Shown: piece after piece, positions 17,630-26,460 of the stretch
Position numbering within the stretch: the first letter of the stretch is position 1
How the letters are laid out: every line of letters starts with the position of its first letter
Assembly: GCA_964643575.1 (NCBI GenBank)
Contig: CAZXTD010000004.1
Location: 4,040 to 68,039, forward strand
Origin: Glaciecola sp964643575
GTDB taxonomy: Bacteria; Pseudomonadota; Gammaproteobacteria; Enterobacterales; Alteromonadaceae
Direction of reading: 5' to 3'
DNA length: 64,000 nucleotides
Position numbers and translations under genes: made by a program
Notes under the pieces: generated by a model
The model's database searches: none
What the model was told of the DNA's origin: nothing
What the model saw: the letters and a program-made list of their open reading frames with translations, nothing else

Positions 17630-19525
17630 ATGAAAATAGACGTACCACAATTACACAAATTAAACGCAAGCGCGATTGTGGCCGTGGTGCTCGTTTTTGT
17701 CACATTACTACTGATGTTACCTTATTCCCTTACCCAACAGAGCACCCAAAATAGTACCAGTCTTAGCGCACAATATTTTGTAGACACTTCTTTTAACATT
17801 GAGCTTAATGATGCTATTGAGCTAGAAAATGGTGCATGGCAAGCAGTGACAAATTTTAACTTTGGGCTTGTAAGCGAGCCCCATTGGCTAAAATTCACCG
17901 TTGAACCAACCTTGCAAGATGAACAGCGTTTGCTCCTACTGAATTACGGCTTGCTTGACCACGTGGACGTTTGGTTTATCTCCAGTTCTTCTGATGGCGC
18001 AGAACAAAAAGACGTTATTTCTGCTTTTAGCAGCGGTGATGTCTTTGTTTTTGACAATCGTGCGATTAAGGTCGAACCTTTCTTATTCCGTGTTCCAGAA
18101 ATTAATGAGCCACTTACCGTGATTATCAAAGTGAGTAGCAAAGGGCCTCTCAAAGTGCCAATGGAGCTTTGGGATGAAGCAAGATTTATCGAATATTCGG
18201 GCCTTCAAAAACTATTTTTAGGCCTGTTTTTTGGATTCATGATTGCAATGGCGCTGAGTAATTTGTTTATTTACGCGTCAACCCGTAACACGCTGTTTGC
18301 TATCTATACTGGCTACGTCACGAGTATAGGTCTTGTAGTAGCAGCCTTACACGGAATAGGCTTCCATTATCTGTGGCCCAATAATTTATGGTTACAAGAG
18401 TTTGCGGTCCCCATATTTGCAAACACCACAATGATATTCATCATTTCGTTGACGATACGTTTGCTCAACTTAAAAAAGGCTTCGCCAGTCAATTATCGAC
18501 TTTTGCGTAATGTTCGTTACATCTTTATTATTTTGTTAATTCTTTGCGCATTTATGCCCTATCAGGTCGTTATTAAAACAGTTTTAGTCTTACTGGTTAT
18601 AACCACCCCGATTATCTTAGTTTCTGGTATCACACAGGCCTTAGGCGGCAACACCGTTGCCCGCTATTTTTGTGGTGCATGGGGCGCGTTGTTGATATCG
18701 GGTGTCAGTATTGCCATGGAAAACTTTGGCGTTTATCAATCTCCTATCGATTCAAGCTATTTGCTAATGGTGGGCGCAGTCACCGAAGCCTCATTGCTTG
18801 CCTTAGCATTAGCAGTAAGCTTTTCTGAGCAGTTGTTTAAAGCCAGCAGTGCGCGTAAGACTGCTTTGGAAAACGAACAAAAAGCCTTAATAGCCAGAGA
18901 CGAACTTATCGCTCTGCAAGAAAAAAATCAGGCCGATTTAGAATACAGTATTGAAGAACGCACTTTGGAGTTAGAAATTGCGCTCAGAGAATTAAGTGAG
19001 AAAAATGTCGAGCTCGAAAAACTCAGTGCGGCAGACCCACTAACTGGACTAATGAATAGGCGTTTCTTTGACAAACGGTTGCTCGCAGAGACAAGACGAA
19101 GCAAGCGTGAACTTACGCCTTTAGGTATTGCGATGTTGGATATTGATCACTTTAAGAAGATTAACGATACCTATGGGCATTTATGTGGCGACTATTGTTT
19201 AAAATTATTCGCGCAAATGCTGAAAGATGAAGTGAAGCGGCCATCCGACGTTTTATGTCGATACGGCGGTGAAGAATTTGTGCTTATCTTACCTAATACT
19301 GATATGGCGGGTTTAGAGAAACTCCTTGAACGAGTTCGACATACTGTTGAGAGTAAAAAAATTGTATTCGAAGGCATATCACTGTCTATGACAGTAAGTA
19401 TCGGCGGCTGCTCGCGCGTTATCGCTACGGAAGATGAACATGCATTGTTGGTTGGTTTTGTTGATAAACAATTGTACCAAGCGAAAGAGTCGGGACGGAA
19501 TCAGGTTAAAATAGGTAGCTACTGA
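17630..19525 (+). CDS. 7TMR-DISM diguanylate cyclase, feedback-site intact
   Basis: A 631-residue inner membrane sensor: N-terminal helix, periplasmic 7TMR-DISM extracellular domain (about 55-185), seven hydrophobic helices (about 195-405), a short coiled coil and a C-terminal GGDEF domain. The active loop is GGEEF at 546-550, and the inhibitory RxxD site is RPSD at 537-540, five residues ahead, so it should make c-di-GMP and be product inhibited. It is first of a tandem pair with a paralogue 10 bp downstream, between tatD and hemB. Confidence 0.9.
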   Translation: MKIDVPQLHKLNASAIVAVVLVFVTLLLMLPYSLTQQSTQNSTSLSAQYFVDTSFNIELNDAIELENGAWQAVTNFNFGLVSEPHWLKFTVEPTLQDEQRLLLLNYGLLDHVDVWFISSSSDGAEQKDVISAFSSGDVFVFDNRAIKVEPFLFRVPEINEPLTVIIKVSSKGPLKVPMELWDEARFIEYSGLQKLFLGLFFGFMIAMALSNLFIYASTRNTLFAIYTGYVTSIGLVVAALHGIGFHYLWPNNLWLQEFAVPIFANTTMIFIISLTIRLLNLKKASPVNYRLLRNVRYIFIILLILCAFMPYQVVIKTVLVLLVITTPIILVSGITQALGGNTVARYFCGAWGALLISGVSIAMENFGVYQSPIDSSYLLMVGAVTEASLLALALAVSFSEQLFKASSARKTALENEQKALIARDELIALQEKNQADLEYSIEERTLELEIALRELSEKNVELEKLSAADPLTGLMNRRFFDKRLLAETRRSKRELTPLGIAMLDIDHFKKINDTYGHLCGDYCLKLFAQMLKDEVKRPSDVLCRYGGEEFVLILPNTDMAGLEKLLERVRHTVESKKIVFEGISLSMTVSIGGCSRVIATEDEHALLVGFVDKQLYQAKESGRNQVKIGSY

Positions 19526-19535
19526 CTATAGACTT

Positions 19536-21446
19536 ATGACTATTTTGTATCCTCGAAAGCGCAGCGATGAAAGGCTGATACAGGTGGGGCTGATACGGCT
19601 CAAAGCTTGGTTTTCGCGCTATTGGATAATAGTATTCGCGCTGGGCTCAATTGTTTTATTAGTGCAAGCTATCTATATGCTAGGCTTTTTGTCCAAGGGT
19701 AGCTACCCCCTACAAAATCTTAAAGTCTACAAAGCACATTACGCTGTTGATATACATGAAATACACGCTCTACCTGTTTATAAATGGAAAAATACTGAGC
19801 GTTTATTATTCAGTAACACTGACGAAAAAGTTTGGTTAAAATTTGAGATCCCGCCCGATGTTGCCGAACAAAAAACCTTATTGCGCTTTAACGATCCCCT
19901 TATTGATGAAATAGAGCTTTATGTTTTTGAGCACAAAGGTAATGCGGCACAGCTAAAAACACAATTAAGCTTGGGTGATACTCTTGCTTTTGAGCAGCGC
20001 TTGTTTAATCTGTCAAATGTCGTCGTGCCTTTCAAAGCAAGTAAAAATAGATTGACAGTCTACATCGCTGGGTCTTCAAAATTTTCACTTAATCTGTCGA
20101 TGGGCCTTTGGTCGAGCCAAGACTTTATGGCTTACAACGGACACCATAAAGTTTTCTTTGGTGCTATTTGCGGTTATATTCTCGCCTTGGTTTGCTACAG
20201 CTTGATGATGTTTGCGACGTCACGGAAACCAGAATATATGTGGTATTGCGCATACCTTATTGGATTTTCTTTGCATATTCTTGCTTTAAGCGGCTTTGGC
20301 TATCAATACTTATGGCCTAACTCGCCTGCCTTACAAAGCGTGATGGGCGGCACAACTATTAGCCTTAGTTTTCTATTTTTAGTGAAGTTTACAGAGATTT
20401 TAATTGCGCCATCTAAGCGTATACAAAAAATTGTCTTCAAAATGATTGTCTTTGCATGTTTAGCTCTAGCGCTGTTGAGTCTACTAACTCTGCATGTTGC
20501 CTTTGTAAAACTCACTTTATTATTGATTTTTATTGCGAACGTTTTGATGCCGATACTTTGCTTTAGCATAGGTATGAAAGGTTCGAAAGTGGCTAAGTTT
20601 TTAGGTTTAATGTGGACAATTATGTTCATGGGTGGCGGGGTATCGATGCTCGACCGTTTACAAATTATACCACTTTACCTAGACGCGACTTTGACGCTAG
20701 TGCTTGCTTTTCATGTAGAAACATTATTGATTTGTAGCGCACTTATTTATGGATATCAAACTTCTTTTTATAACACTATCGCATTGAGAGAAGCTGCAAT
20801 TAAAGACGAAGCCAAAGCAATTATGGCCAAAGACCAAATTCTTTCGATTCAAAAAGATGCTCAACTAAAACTAGAAGCCCAAGTTAAAGCACAAACTCAA
20901 CAGCTTGAAGGCGCGCTAAGTGAATTGTCTAAAGCAAGCGTCGAATTAGAGCAACTTAGAAATATAGACGGCCTTACAGGCCTGCCAAATCGATTAGCAT
21001 TTGATGAAGATCTCTTTGCACTCGCCGAGAAAGCAATAGACAAATCTATTAGCTTACAATTGGCAGTTATCGATATTGACCATTTCAAGCAGGTCAACGA
21101 CACCTATGGGCATTTGGCTGGCGATGAATGTTTGCGAGTTTTTTCAGGTCTCATTAAAGAATGTTTTAATTTATCGGACTACGCCTATTGCAGATATGGT
21201 GGTGAAGAGTTTGTACTGGCGAGCCTATTGCCACTTGAACAAGTTGAAGCTCGTTTGAATGTGTTCAAAGACAGGGTGCAAGCCTTGCAAGTTTGTGCCA
21301 ACGGGACAAATATTTCGTTCACTGCAAGCGCAGGTTTAGCGGGTGAAAATCTAAAAGATGCTAACGACACACGAAAACTCTATGCTAAAGCCGATAAAAA
21401 ACTCTACCAAGCAAAAGAAAGTGGCAGAAATTTAGTGGTGGCCTAA
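19536..21446 (+). CDS. 7TMR-DISM diguanylate cyclase, feedback-site missing
   Basis: Paralogue of the preceding gene with the same layout: 7TMR-DISM periplasmic domain, seven helices, coiled coil (KLEAQVKAQTQQLEGALSELSKASVELEQLR), GGDEF domain. GGEEF is at 555-559. The place of the RxxD I-site is NLSD, so the arginine is lost and product inhibition through this site is unlikely. Metal-binding DIDHFKQVNDTYGH is intact, so it should be active. 636 residues. Translation probably couples to the first gene (10 bp gap). Confidence 0.9.
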   Translation: MTILYPRKRSDERLIQVGLIRLKAWFSRYWIIVFALGSIVLLVQAIYMLGFLSKGSYPLQNLKVYKAHYAVDIHEIHALPVYKWKNTERLLFSNTDEKVWLKFEIPPDVAEQKTLLRFNDPLIDEIELYVFEHKGNAAQLKTQLSLGDTLAFEQRLFNLSNVVVPFKASKNRLTVYIAGSSKFSLNLSMGLWSSQDFMAYNGHHKVFFGAICGYILALVCYSLMMFATSRKPEYMWYCAYLIGFSLHILALSGFGYQYLWPNSPALQSVMGGTTISLSFLFLVKFTEILIAPSKRIQKIVFKMIVFACLALALLSLLTLHVAFVKLTLLLIFIANVLMPILCFSIGMKGSKVAKFLGLMWTIMFMGGGVSMLDRLQIIPLYLDATLTLVLAFHVETLLICSALIYGYQTSFYNTIALREAAIKDEAKAIMAKDQILSIQKDAQLKLEAQVKAQTQQLEGALSELSKASVELEQLRNIDGLTGLPNRLAFDEDLFALAEKAIDKSISLQLAVIDIDHFKQVNDTYGHLAGDECLRVFSGLIKECFNLSDYAYCRYGGEEFVLASLLPLEQVEARLNVFKDRVQALQVCANGTNISFTASAGLAGENLKDANDTRKLYAKADKKLYQAKESGRNLVVA

Positions 21447-21526
21447 CTAAAAAGAGCAGGTTAAATTTAGTAAGCTTAGGTATACTAAGACTATTACTAA
21501 GCTGTTCTTTATATAAAGGTTTATTT

Positions 21527-22537
21527 ATGGCTCTTTTCCTTCCAAGCCGCCCTCGCAGGCTGCGCCGTACTCAAGCATTGCGTAATTTAGTTAGCGAACA
21601 TACCTTAAGCCCAGCAGACTTAATCTACCCAATGTTTGTTATTCCGGGTGATAACAAAACTGAAGTAATCGCGTCAATGCCTGATGTGCACCGCTATAGT
21701 ATCGACTTGTTGATTAAAGAAGTTGCAGAATGTATTGCGCTTGGAATTGTGCATTTTGCATTATTTCCTGTGGTGGAAGGCAGTAAAAAGTCTTTGGATG
21801 CAGCAGAAGCGTATAACCCAGACGGCCTTGCTCAGCGAGCAACTCGTGCACTAAAACAGGAATTTGGCGACGATATTAGCGTGATCACTGATGTTGCCTT
21901 AGACCCATTTACCGAACACGGGCAAGATGGCCTAATAGACGAACAAGGATACGTACTTAACGACGAAACAATCGAAGTATTGGTTAAACAAGCTTTATCA
22001 CATGCACAAGCAGGCGCTGACATTGTTGCTCCCAGCGACATGATGGATGGCAGAATAGGGGCCATAAGAGATGCCCTTGAAGATGCGGCTTTCACCAATA
22101 CTTGCATTATGGCTTATGCCGCCAAGTATGCCTCGAGCTACTACGGGCCATTTAGAGACGCAGTCGGCTCAGCGGGCAACATCAAAGGCGGTAATAAAAA
22201 AAGCTATCAAATGAACCCCGCCAACAGCGACGAAGCAATGACCGAAATCGCGCTAGACCTGCAAGAGGGTGCTGACATGGTCATGGTTAAACCGGGCATG
22301 CCTTATTTAGACATTGTACAGCGCTGTAAAAGCGAGTTTAAAGTGCCTACCTTTGCGTACCAAGTAAGCGGCGAGTATGCAATGCACCAAGCCGCGTTTG
22401 CGAATGGGTGGCTTAATAAGGACCAAGTTGTGCTCGAATCTTTGTTGGCATTTAAACGCGCGGGTGCAGATGGTATTTTGACCTATTTTGCGAAGTATGC
22501 AGCAAAAGCGATCAAAGGGTCAGAGTCTTTGAAATAG
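21527..22537 (+). CDS. hemB: Porphobilinogen synthase (delta-aminolevulinate dehydratase)
   Basis: Joins two 5-aminolevulinates into porphobilinogen in heme synthesis. The 336-residue protein shows the two Schiff-base lysine regions (YAAKYASSYYGPFRDA and MVKPGMPYLD). The metal site reads TDVALDPFTEHGQDG without the three cysteines of zinc-type enzymes, so it is of the Mg-dependent class. AAAGG lies before the ATG. Its last codons (IKGSESLK) are written by a copy of the short repeat found around the RAYT gene downstream, which looks like a replaced or extended C-terminus. Confidence 0.95.
   Translation: MALFLPSRPRRLRRTQALRNLVSEHTLSPADLIYPMFVIPGDNKTEVIASMPDVHRYSIDLLIKEVAECIALGIVHFALFPVVEGSKKSLDAAEAYNPDGLAQRATRALKQEFGDDISVITDVALDPFTEHGQDGLIDEQGYVLNDETIEVLVKQALSHAQAGADIVAPSDMMDGRIGAIRDALEDAAFTNTCIMAYAAKYASSYYGPFRDAVGSAGNIKGGNKKSYQMNPANSDEAMTEIALDLQEGADMVMVKPGMPYLDIVQRCKSEFKVPTFAYQVSGEYAMHQAAFANGWLNKDQVVLESLLAFKRAGADGILTYFAKYAAKAIKGSESLK
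22511..22534 (+). repeat. RAYT-associated palindromic repeat, copy 1 (inside hemB end)
   Basis: Reverse complement of the core AAAGACTCTGACCCTTTGA. Arms TCAAAG and CTTTGA flank nine bases, a REP-like imperfect palindrome. This copy is in coding sequence and encodes the end of HemB. Orientation is opposite to the copies at 25.7 and 26.4 kb. Confidence 0.8.
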
Positions 22538-22686
22538 CCTAGCTCGTGACTAGTTTCTGTCTGAAAACCCTGGTCCATTAATCTACCGTTAAAAGCCTAC
22601 CGATTATGCAGTTTTTACGTAATTTAAGACACCAAACTACCCTTAAGTTCTAGAAAGTGCAAATCAACGGGGTTTGCTGTTTGTAG

Positions 22687-23853
22687 TCAGCGCGTCAACA
22701 TACTGCGCCAAATCTCGCCCCATCCAGGCTCTTTGCCAAAAAGAGTGATATTAGCTCTGAATATTCTAAAAGCGTACATGCGAACAACCAGAATACCGAG
22801 TGCTAAAGAGATTAAAGAGACAATCACTTGCCAAGTAGGAACGTCCATTGATGCCAATCGCATTGGCATAAAGCTTACCGATGTTAATGGAAACATCGAC
22901 AAAATAGTGGCGACTTGCCCGTTTGGTTCACCTAGCACAAAAAACACTAAGATTACGGGTACCATCGGCAAAAACATTACGCCGGTTTTACCGCTATGGT
23001 TTATGTCGTCGATAGTGGCTGAAAAGCCCACAAAGACATAGTTCCACAATACAATGCCCAAAGTACAAAACAGCAGCACTTGAATAAGTAACATGGGCGT
23101 TATGCCTGCTAGCATATTTGCTTCTTGAGTAATTGCAGCGATAACCAAAAATATCACCAGTGAGAATAGCGCGGTCGTAAATACGCTTTTTAAGCTCGAC
23201 AAACAAAGCCCTAAGGTTTTACCATCTACCCATTGTTGATGAGACAAACAAGTTAGTAATTGCTCGGTAACGCGCTGCTGTTTTTCTTGGGTGACTGAAC
23301 TTAAACATAAACCGAAGCTCGTAAAGACTGCAATAGCACTGAGTATTGCGGCCATTAGTCCTAATATTTGCGTATCTGCGCCTGAGTCCGCTTTGGCTTT
23401 GCTGATAAAAGAGAAGTCGATAGGATTGAGTAGGGTATCAAGTTGAGACTGCGATAACGACAAGGAGTTGAGAAGCTCAAGCTGGTAAAAATCGCTTAAG
23501 TCTTGTTCTAGCTCATCGTGCCATTTACTTTGCTGCAATGCATACAAAGTGAAGGTGTTTTCTTCTTGTTTTAGAATAGCGTCTAGCTCGTTTTTATCTA
23601 AAATTTCAAAAAGCTGTGACTGGCTTAACTCGGCACTAATTTCACTTAGCGAAAATTTATCGCCCATGGGCGCACTCAATTCGCCGCCTACAATACCAAT
23701 CTCAAAACGCGCTTGCTGACTCGTTTGATCCCAAACCTTTACGGCAAAAATTACAAGGTAGATGGCGAGCATAGCCGCGTAACCAATCAACTCCTGCTTC
23801 CATTTGAAGTTGCGCATAAATTCCCATTTTGCGACTAATACTGTTTTATTCAT
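22687..23853 (-). CDS. ABC transporter permease, NatB-like
   Basis: A 388-residue ABC-2 permease: N-terminal helix after MNKTVLVAKWEFMRNFKWK, a large extracytoplasmic domain (about 40-160), then five helices including the segment after DSGADTQILGLMAAILSAIAVFTS. NatB-type sodium/drug exporters have this layout. The start overlaps the stop of the ATPase gene upstream by one base (ATGA-like), so the two form an operon. Substrate unknown: ion, peptide or lipid export is possible. Confidence 0.82.
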   Translation of the reverse strand: MNKTVLVAKWEFMRNFKWKQELIGYAAMLAIYLVIFAVKVWDQTSQQARFEIGIVGGELSAPMGDKFSLSEISAELSQSQLFEILDKNELDAILKQEENTFTLYALQQSKWHDELEQDLSDFYQLELLNSLSLSQSQLDTLLNPIDFSFISKAKADSGADTQILGLMAAILSAIAVFTSFGLCLSSVTQEKQQRVTEQLLTCLSHQQWVDGKTLGLCLSSLKSVFTTALFSLVIFLVIAAITQEANMLAGITPMLLIQVLLFCTLGIVLWNYVFVGFSATIDDINHSGKTGVMFLPMVPVILVFFVLGEPNGQVATILSMFPLTSVSFMPMRLASMDVPTWQVIVSLISLALGILVVRMYAFRIFRANITLFGKEPGWGEIWRSMLTR

Positions 23854-24770
23854 TATTGTGCTTCCTGCAGGCTGTTGAGGTAGATATCGTGTAGGGTTGC
23901 TTGAGAGGTTTGTAATGACGCAACTTTATGTTCTTTAAGTATTTTTTGAAGCACCTCAGGTAAAGATGCCGATAATTCGAGGTGCAATACAACGGTGCTT
24001 TCATTTTTTTGTTCTGTTGCCAAAACGCCGCTGTAGCCGGCAAAAACTTCTTGATTGTTTGGTGAGTCAAAACTCAAGGTAATACTGCTGCCAATGCCCG
24101 ATTGTTTGCAAATATTCTGGATATCGCCATAGAGGGCGGCACTTCCTTTGTTCATTAATAAGAAGCGGTCGGCGAGCTTTTCGACTAGGGACATTTGATG
24201 AGCGCTTAAAATAATCGTTGTGCCTTGAGCTTTAAGTTCTGCTAAAAAGTCGATGACTTTTTCCTGGTTGATGGGATCAAGTCCTGAAAACGGCTCATCT
24301 AAAAACACAATACTCGGACTATGCAATATAGCCGAAATCAACTGTACTTTTTGTTGATTACCCTTCGATAAGGTTTTTAAGGGATCGTTTACGCGTTCAA
24401 TTAAGTCGAAACGTTCAAGCCAATCTTTAGCTGCGCCAAGCGCTTTAGACTTGCTCATATCTTTGAGCTGGCCCATATAAACCAAGGTTTTTAAAATAGA
24501 CGTTTCTTGAAACAAGCCTCGTTCTTCTGGCAAGTAGCCAAAATCACGGCTTTGAAGCTGCCCTGTGCTATTGCCTGCAGCATCAGTAAAACAAATTTCG
24601 CCTTCGTCAGCTTGGGTCAAACCAATTAACATACGAATAGTAGACGATTTGCCTGCACCGTTGGGCCCTAGCATGGCAAAGATTTCACCTTTATGCACAT
24701 CAAAGGATAAGTCATTTACCGCAACAACCGTGCTGTATTTTTTCACAATATTCGAAACGCTTACCTGCAT
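23853..24770 (-). CDS. ABC transporter ATP-binding protein, NatA-like
   Basis: A 305-residue ATPase with Walker A GPNGAGKSS (about 34-42), Q-loop region, signature LSKGNQQKVQLISAIL, Walker B IVFLDEPFSGLDP and the switch histidine in LSAHQMS. The C-terminal 80 residues form the regulatory extension common to NatA/CcmA-like subunits. Encoded immediately upstream of the permease. Divergent from the RAYT transposase, with a repeat copy in the 167-base gap. Confidence 0.9.
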   Translation of the reverse strand: MQVSVSNIVKKYSTVVAVNDLSFDVHKGEIFAMLGPNGAGKSSTIRMLIGLTQADEGEICFTDAAGNSTGQLQSRDFGYLPEERGLFQETSILKTLVYMGQLKDMSKSKALGAAKDWLERFDLIERVNDPLKTLSKGNQQKVQLISAILHSPSIVFLDEPFSGLDPINQEKVIDFLAELKAQGTTIILSAHQMSLVEKLADRFLLMNKGSAALYGDIQNICKQSGIGSSITLSFDSPNNQEVFAGYSGVLATEQKNESTVVLHLELSASLPEVLQKILKEHKVASLQTSQATLHDIYLNSLQEAQ

Positions 24771-24830
24771 ACGAAATATATTCCTTTTTGATATTTAAAG
24801 TCAGATGTTATCTATATACGGCTCATTTTT

Positions 24831-24854
24831 ATCGAAGGGTCAGAGTCCTTGAAA
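24831..24854 (+). repeat. RAYT-associated repeat, copy 2 (left flank of transposase)
   Basis: Same orientation as the hemB copy with two substitutions (CGAAGG and CCTTGA in the arms, which remain complementary only in part). It lies 84 bases before the RAYT start and pairs with inverted copies after the gene. Confidence 0.75.
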
Positions 24855-24937
24855 GCTTAATTCAATTCTAAGGTACAGTTTTAATCAAAGGTTGATTTAT
24901 TACACTTGAGCATTGAGCACTATTTAAAGGATTAGTT

Positions 24938-25681
24938 TTGGCGAGAAGACGACGTATTACGCTACCAAACGTACCGATGCATGTTATTCAGCGCGGCAAT
25001 AATAAACAGGCGTGCTTTTTTCAAACAGCAGACTACGCCGTATATCTAAATAAACTTAAAGAGGCGGCTACTAAATACGAAGTAGAAGTACATTGTTTTG
25101 TTTTAATGACTAATCATGTCCATCTGTTATTAACAGCTAATTGCCATTCAGGTATAAGTCTACTTATGCAGAGTTTAGGTCGCTATTATGTGCGTTACGT
25201 TAACACAACATATGGCCGCACCGGAACATTATGGGAAGGCCGATATAAATCTAGCGTAGTAGACAGCGAAAACTACTTACTTAGCTTATATCAATATATC
25301 GAGTTAAACCCAGTGAGAGCAAGGATGGTGGCGCATCCAAGAGACTACGCTTGGAGCAGTTATCACATGAATGGTGGAAACAGACATATTGGCCTAGTAT
25401 CACAGCACCCACTTTATCTGGCCTTGGGTGATAATGTAGAGTCAAGGCGATATTCTTATAACGCTTTGCTAAAACAAACTCTTTCAGATGAACAAGTTGC
25501 ATGGATATCCTCGAGTACAAATAAGTCACGCATTTTGGGTAGTAAAAAGTTTTCGCAACAAATCTCCTCTCAATTAGAACATTATTCAGGATATTTGAAG
25601 CATGGAGGCGATAGACGTTCAAAGGATTACATGTCAACCGCAAACCTATCTTATGACGAGAGTTACAGCAAAGATAATTAA
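24938..25681 (+). CDS. REP-associated tyrosine transposase (RAYT, IS200-like)
   Basis: A 247-residue single-strand DNA transposase. The HUH metal motif is H60-V-H62 in LMTNHVHLLL and the catalytic tyrosine is in LLSLYQYIELNPVRARMV (Y118 or Y120), the hallmark of the RAYT group. The start is TTG at 24938, supported by AAAGG upstream and by the N-terminus MARRRRITLPNVPMHVIQRGNN that is universal in RAYTs. The frame is intact, so it may be active. The final 100 residues, beyond the Y1 core, are less conserved. Confidence 0.9.
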   Translation: MARRRRITLPNVPMHVIQRGNNKQACFFQTADYAVYLNKLKEAATKYEVEVHCFVLMTNHVHLLLTANCHSGISLLMQSLGRYYVRYVNTTYGRTGTLWEGRYKSSVVDSENYLLSLYQYIELNPVRARMVAHPRDYAWSSYHMNGGNRHIGLVSQHPLYLALGDNVESRRYSYNALLKQTLSDEQVAWISSSTNKSRILGSKKFSQQISSQLEHYSGYLKHGGDRRSKDYMSTANLSYDESYSKDN

Positions 25682-25699
25682 AAGAGAAATTAGTTTTGG

Positions 25700-25742
25700 T
25701 TCAAAGACTCTGACCCTTTGATAAAGACTCTGACCCTTTGAT
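25700..25742 (-). repeat. RAYT-associated repeat, two tandem copies after the transposase
   Basis: Two copies of the core AAAGACTCTGACCCTTTGA, beginning at 25703 and 25724, share a junction TTTGATAAAG. Orientation is inverse to the copy before the transposase. The second copy lacks the outer TC of the left arm. Confidence 0.85.
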
Positions 25743-25777
25743 ACTGAGCCGCTTTAAACGGTCAGCTATATATCAAT

Positions 25778-26356
25778 CTATCGAAGTTCAAAATAGTAAA
25801 CATCACTCGAGATCTGTGTAAAGGTGTCGTAGTTTACGAGGTATTGATTAATTAGCTCAGTACTTGTATTTGTAACTAATACTCCCTCAAAGCCATGCAT
25901 TACACTACTCCCCGTCTGAAACCAGTGTGCGCTTTTATCAGCATCGTAATAATATTGCTTAAAGCCGTATGAGTTTAAACTGTTTAAATATCGGCTAAGG
26001 GTTTCAAATGAAATATTTACTTGCTCAGGATATTTGTTGGCTAATTCATCCCAACTTGAAAACTCAATGCTTGACGCGCTTTCGAGGTATTGTTGCACGA
26101 AGCCACCTTGTGGAGCGCTTCCATATGTCATGTTTTTAAAATCGATAATTATGCTATTTAAGATGATGACGTCATTTTTCATATCGTCAATTTGCACAAT
26201 AGAATGGGATTGAAGCTCTTTGGAAAGCTGACGAATGTTATCTAATACTTCGTTTTGCCTATAGTAGGCTTCGTCAAATTTTGGCGCACACGCAGTAATA
26301 AAAAGTATAGTAAATACAATGGATAAGAGCTTACCTAGCAGCCTTTTTTCGAGCAT
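25778..26356 (-). CDS. Hypothetical lipoprotein
   Basis: A 192-residue protein with a short lipoprotein signal: hydrophobic stretch LLSIVFTILFITAC, lipobox ITAC with predicted lipidated cysteine at residue 23, then a helical/charged mature part (LDNIRQLSKELQSHSIVQIDDMKNDV). No family recognised. It lies between two arrays of the RAYT repeat and on the strand opposite the transposase; likely cargo of this variable block. Confidence 0.6.
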   Translation of the reverse strand: MLEKRLLGKLLSIVFTILFITACAPKFDEAYYRQNEVLDNIRQLSKELQSHSIVQIDDMKNDVIILNSIIIDFKNMTYGSAPQGGFVQQYLESASSIEFSSWDELANKYPEQVNISFETLSRYLNSLNSYGFKQYYYDADKSAHWFQTGSSVMHGFEGVLVTNTSTELINQYLVNYDTFTQISSDVYYFELR

Positions 26357-26391
26357 TGTTTTACAGTTCCTTTTGTTAAGCTCTTTGATTG

Positions 26392-26450
26392 TTTCAAAGA
26401 CTCTGACCCTTTGATCGTTTCAAAGACTCTAAAGACTCTGACCCTTTGAT
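26392..26450 (-). repeat. RAYT-associated repeat array between lipoprotein gene and panC
   Basis: One full copy at 26392-26415, a partial copy (CAAAGACTCT) at 26421-26430 directly fused to another near-full copy at 26431-26450. Same orientation as the copies at 25.7 kb, opposite to copies 1 and 2. Ends about 10 bases from the panC stop codon, so it may also act as a 3' hairpin for panC mRNA. Confidence 0.85.
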
Positions 26451-26460
26451 CGCTCTTTTC

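Larger units (their letters stand above)
24831..25742 (+). mobile_element. RAYT transposase with flanking inverted repeats
   Basis: The unit consists of a Y1/HUH transposase gene bounded on the left by one repeat copy and on the right by two tandem copies in inverse orientation. RAYT (REP-associated tyrosine transposase) genes are usually flanked by the REP-like sequences they recognise, and they do not carry classical insertion-sequence ends or target duplications. None is seen here either. Confidence 0.7.
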
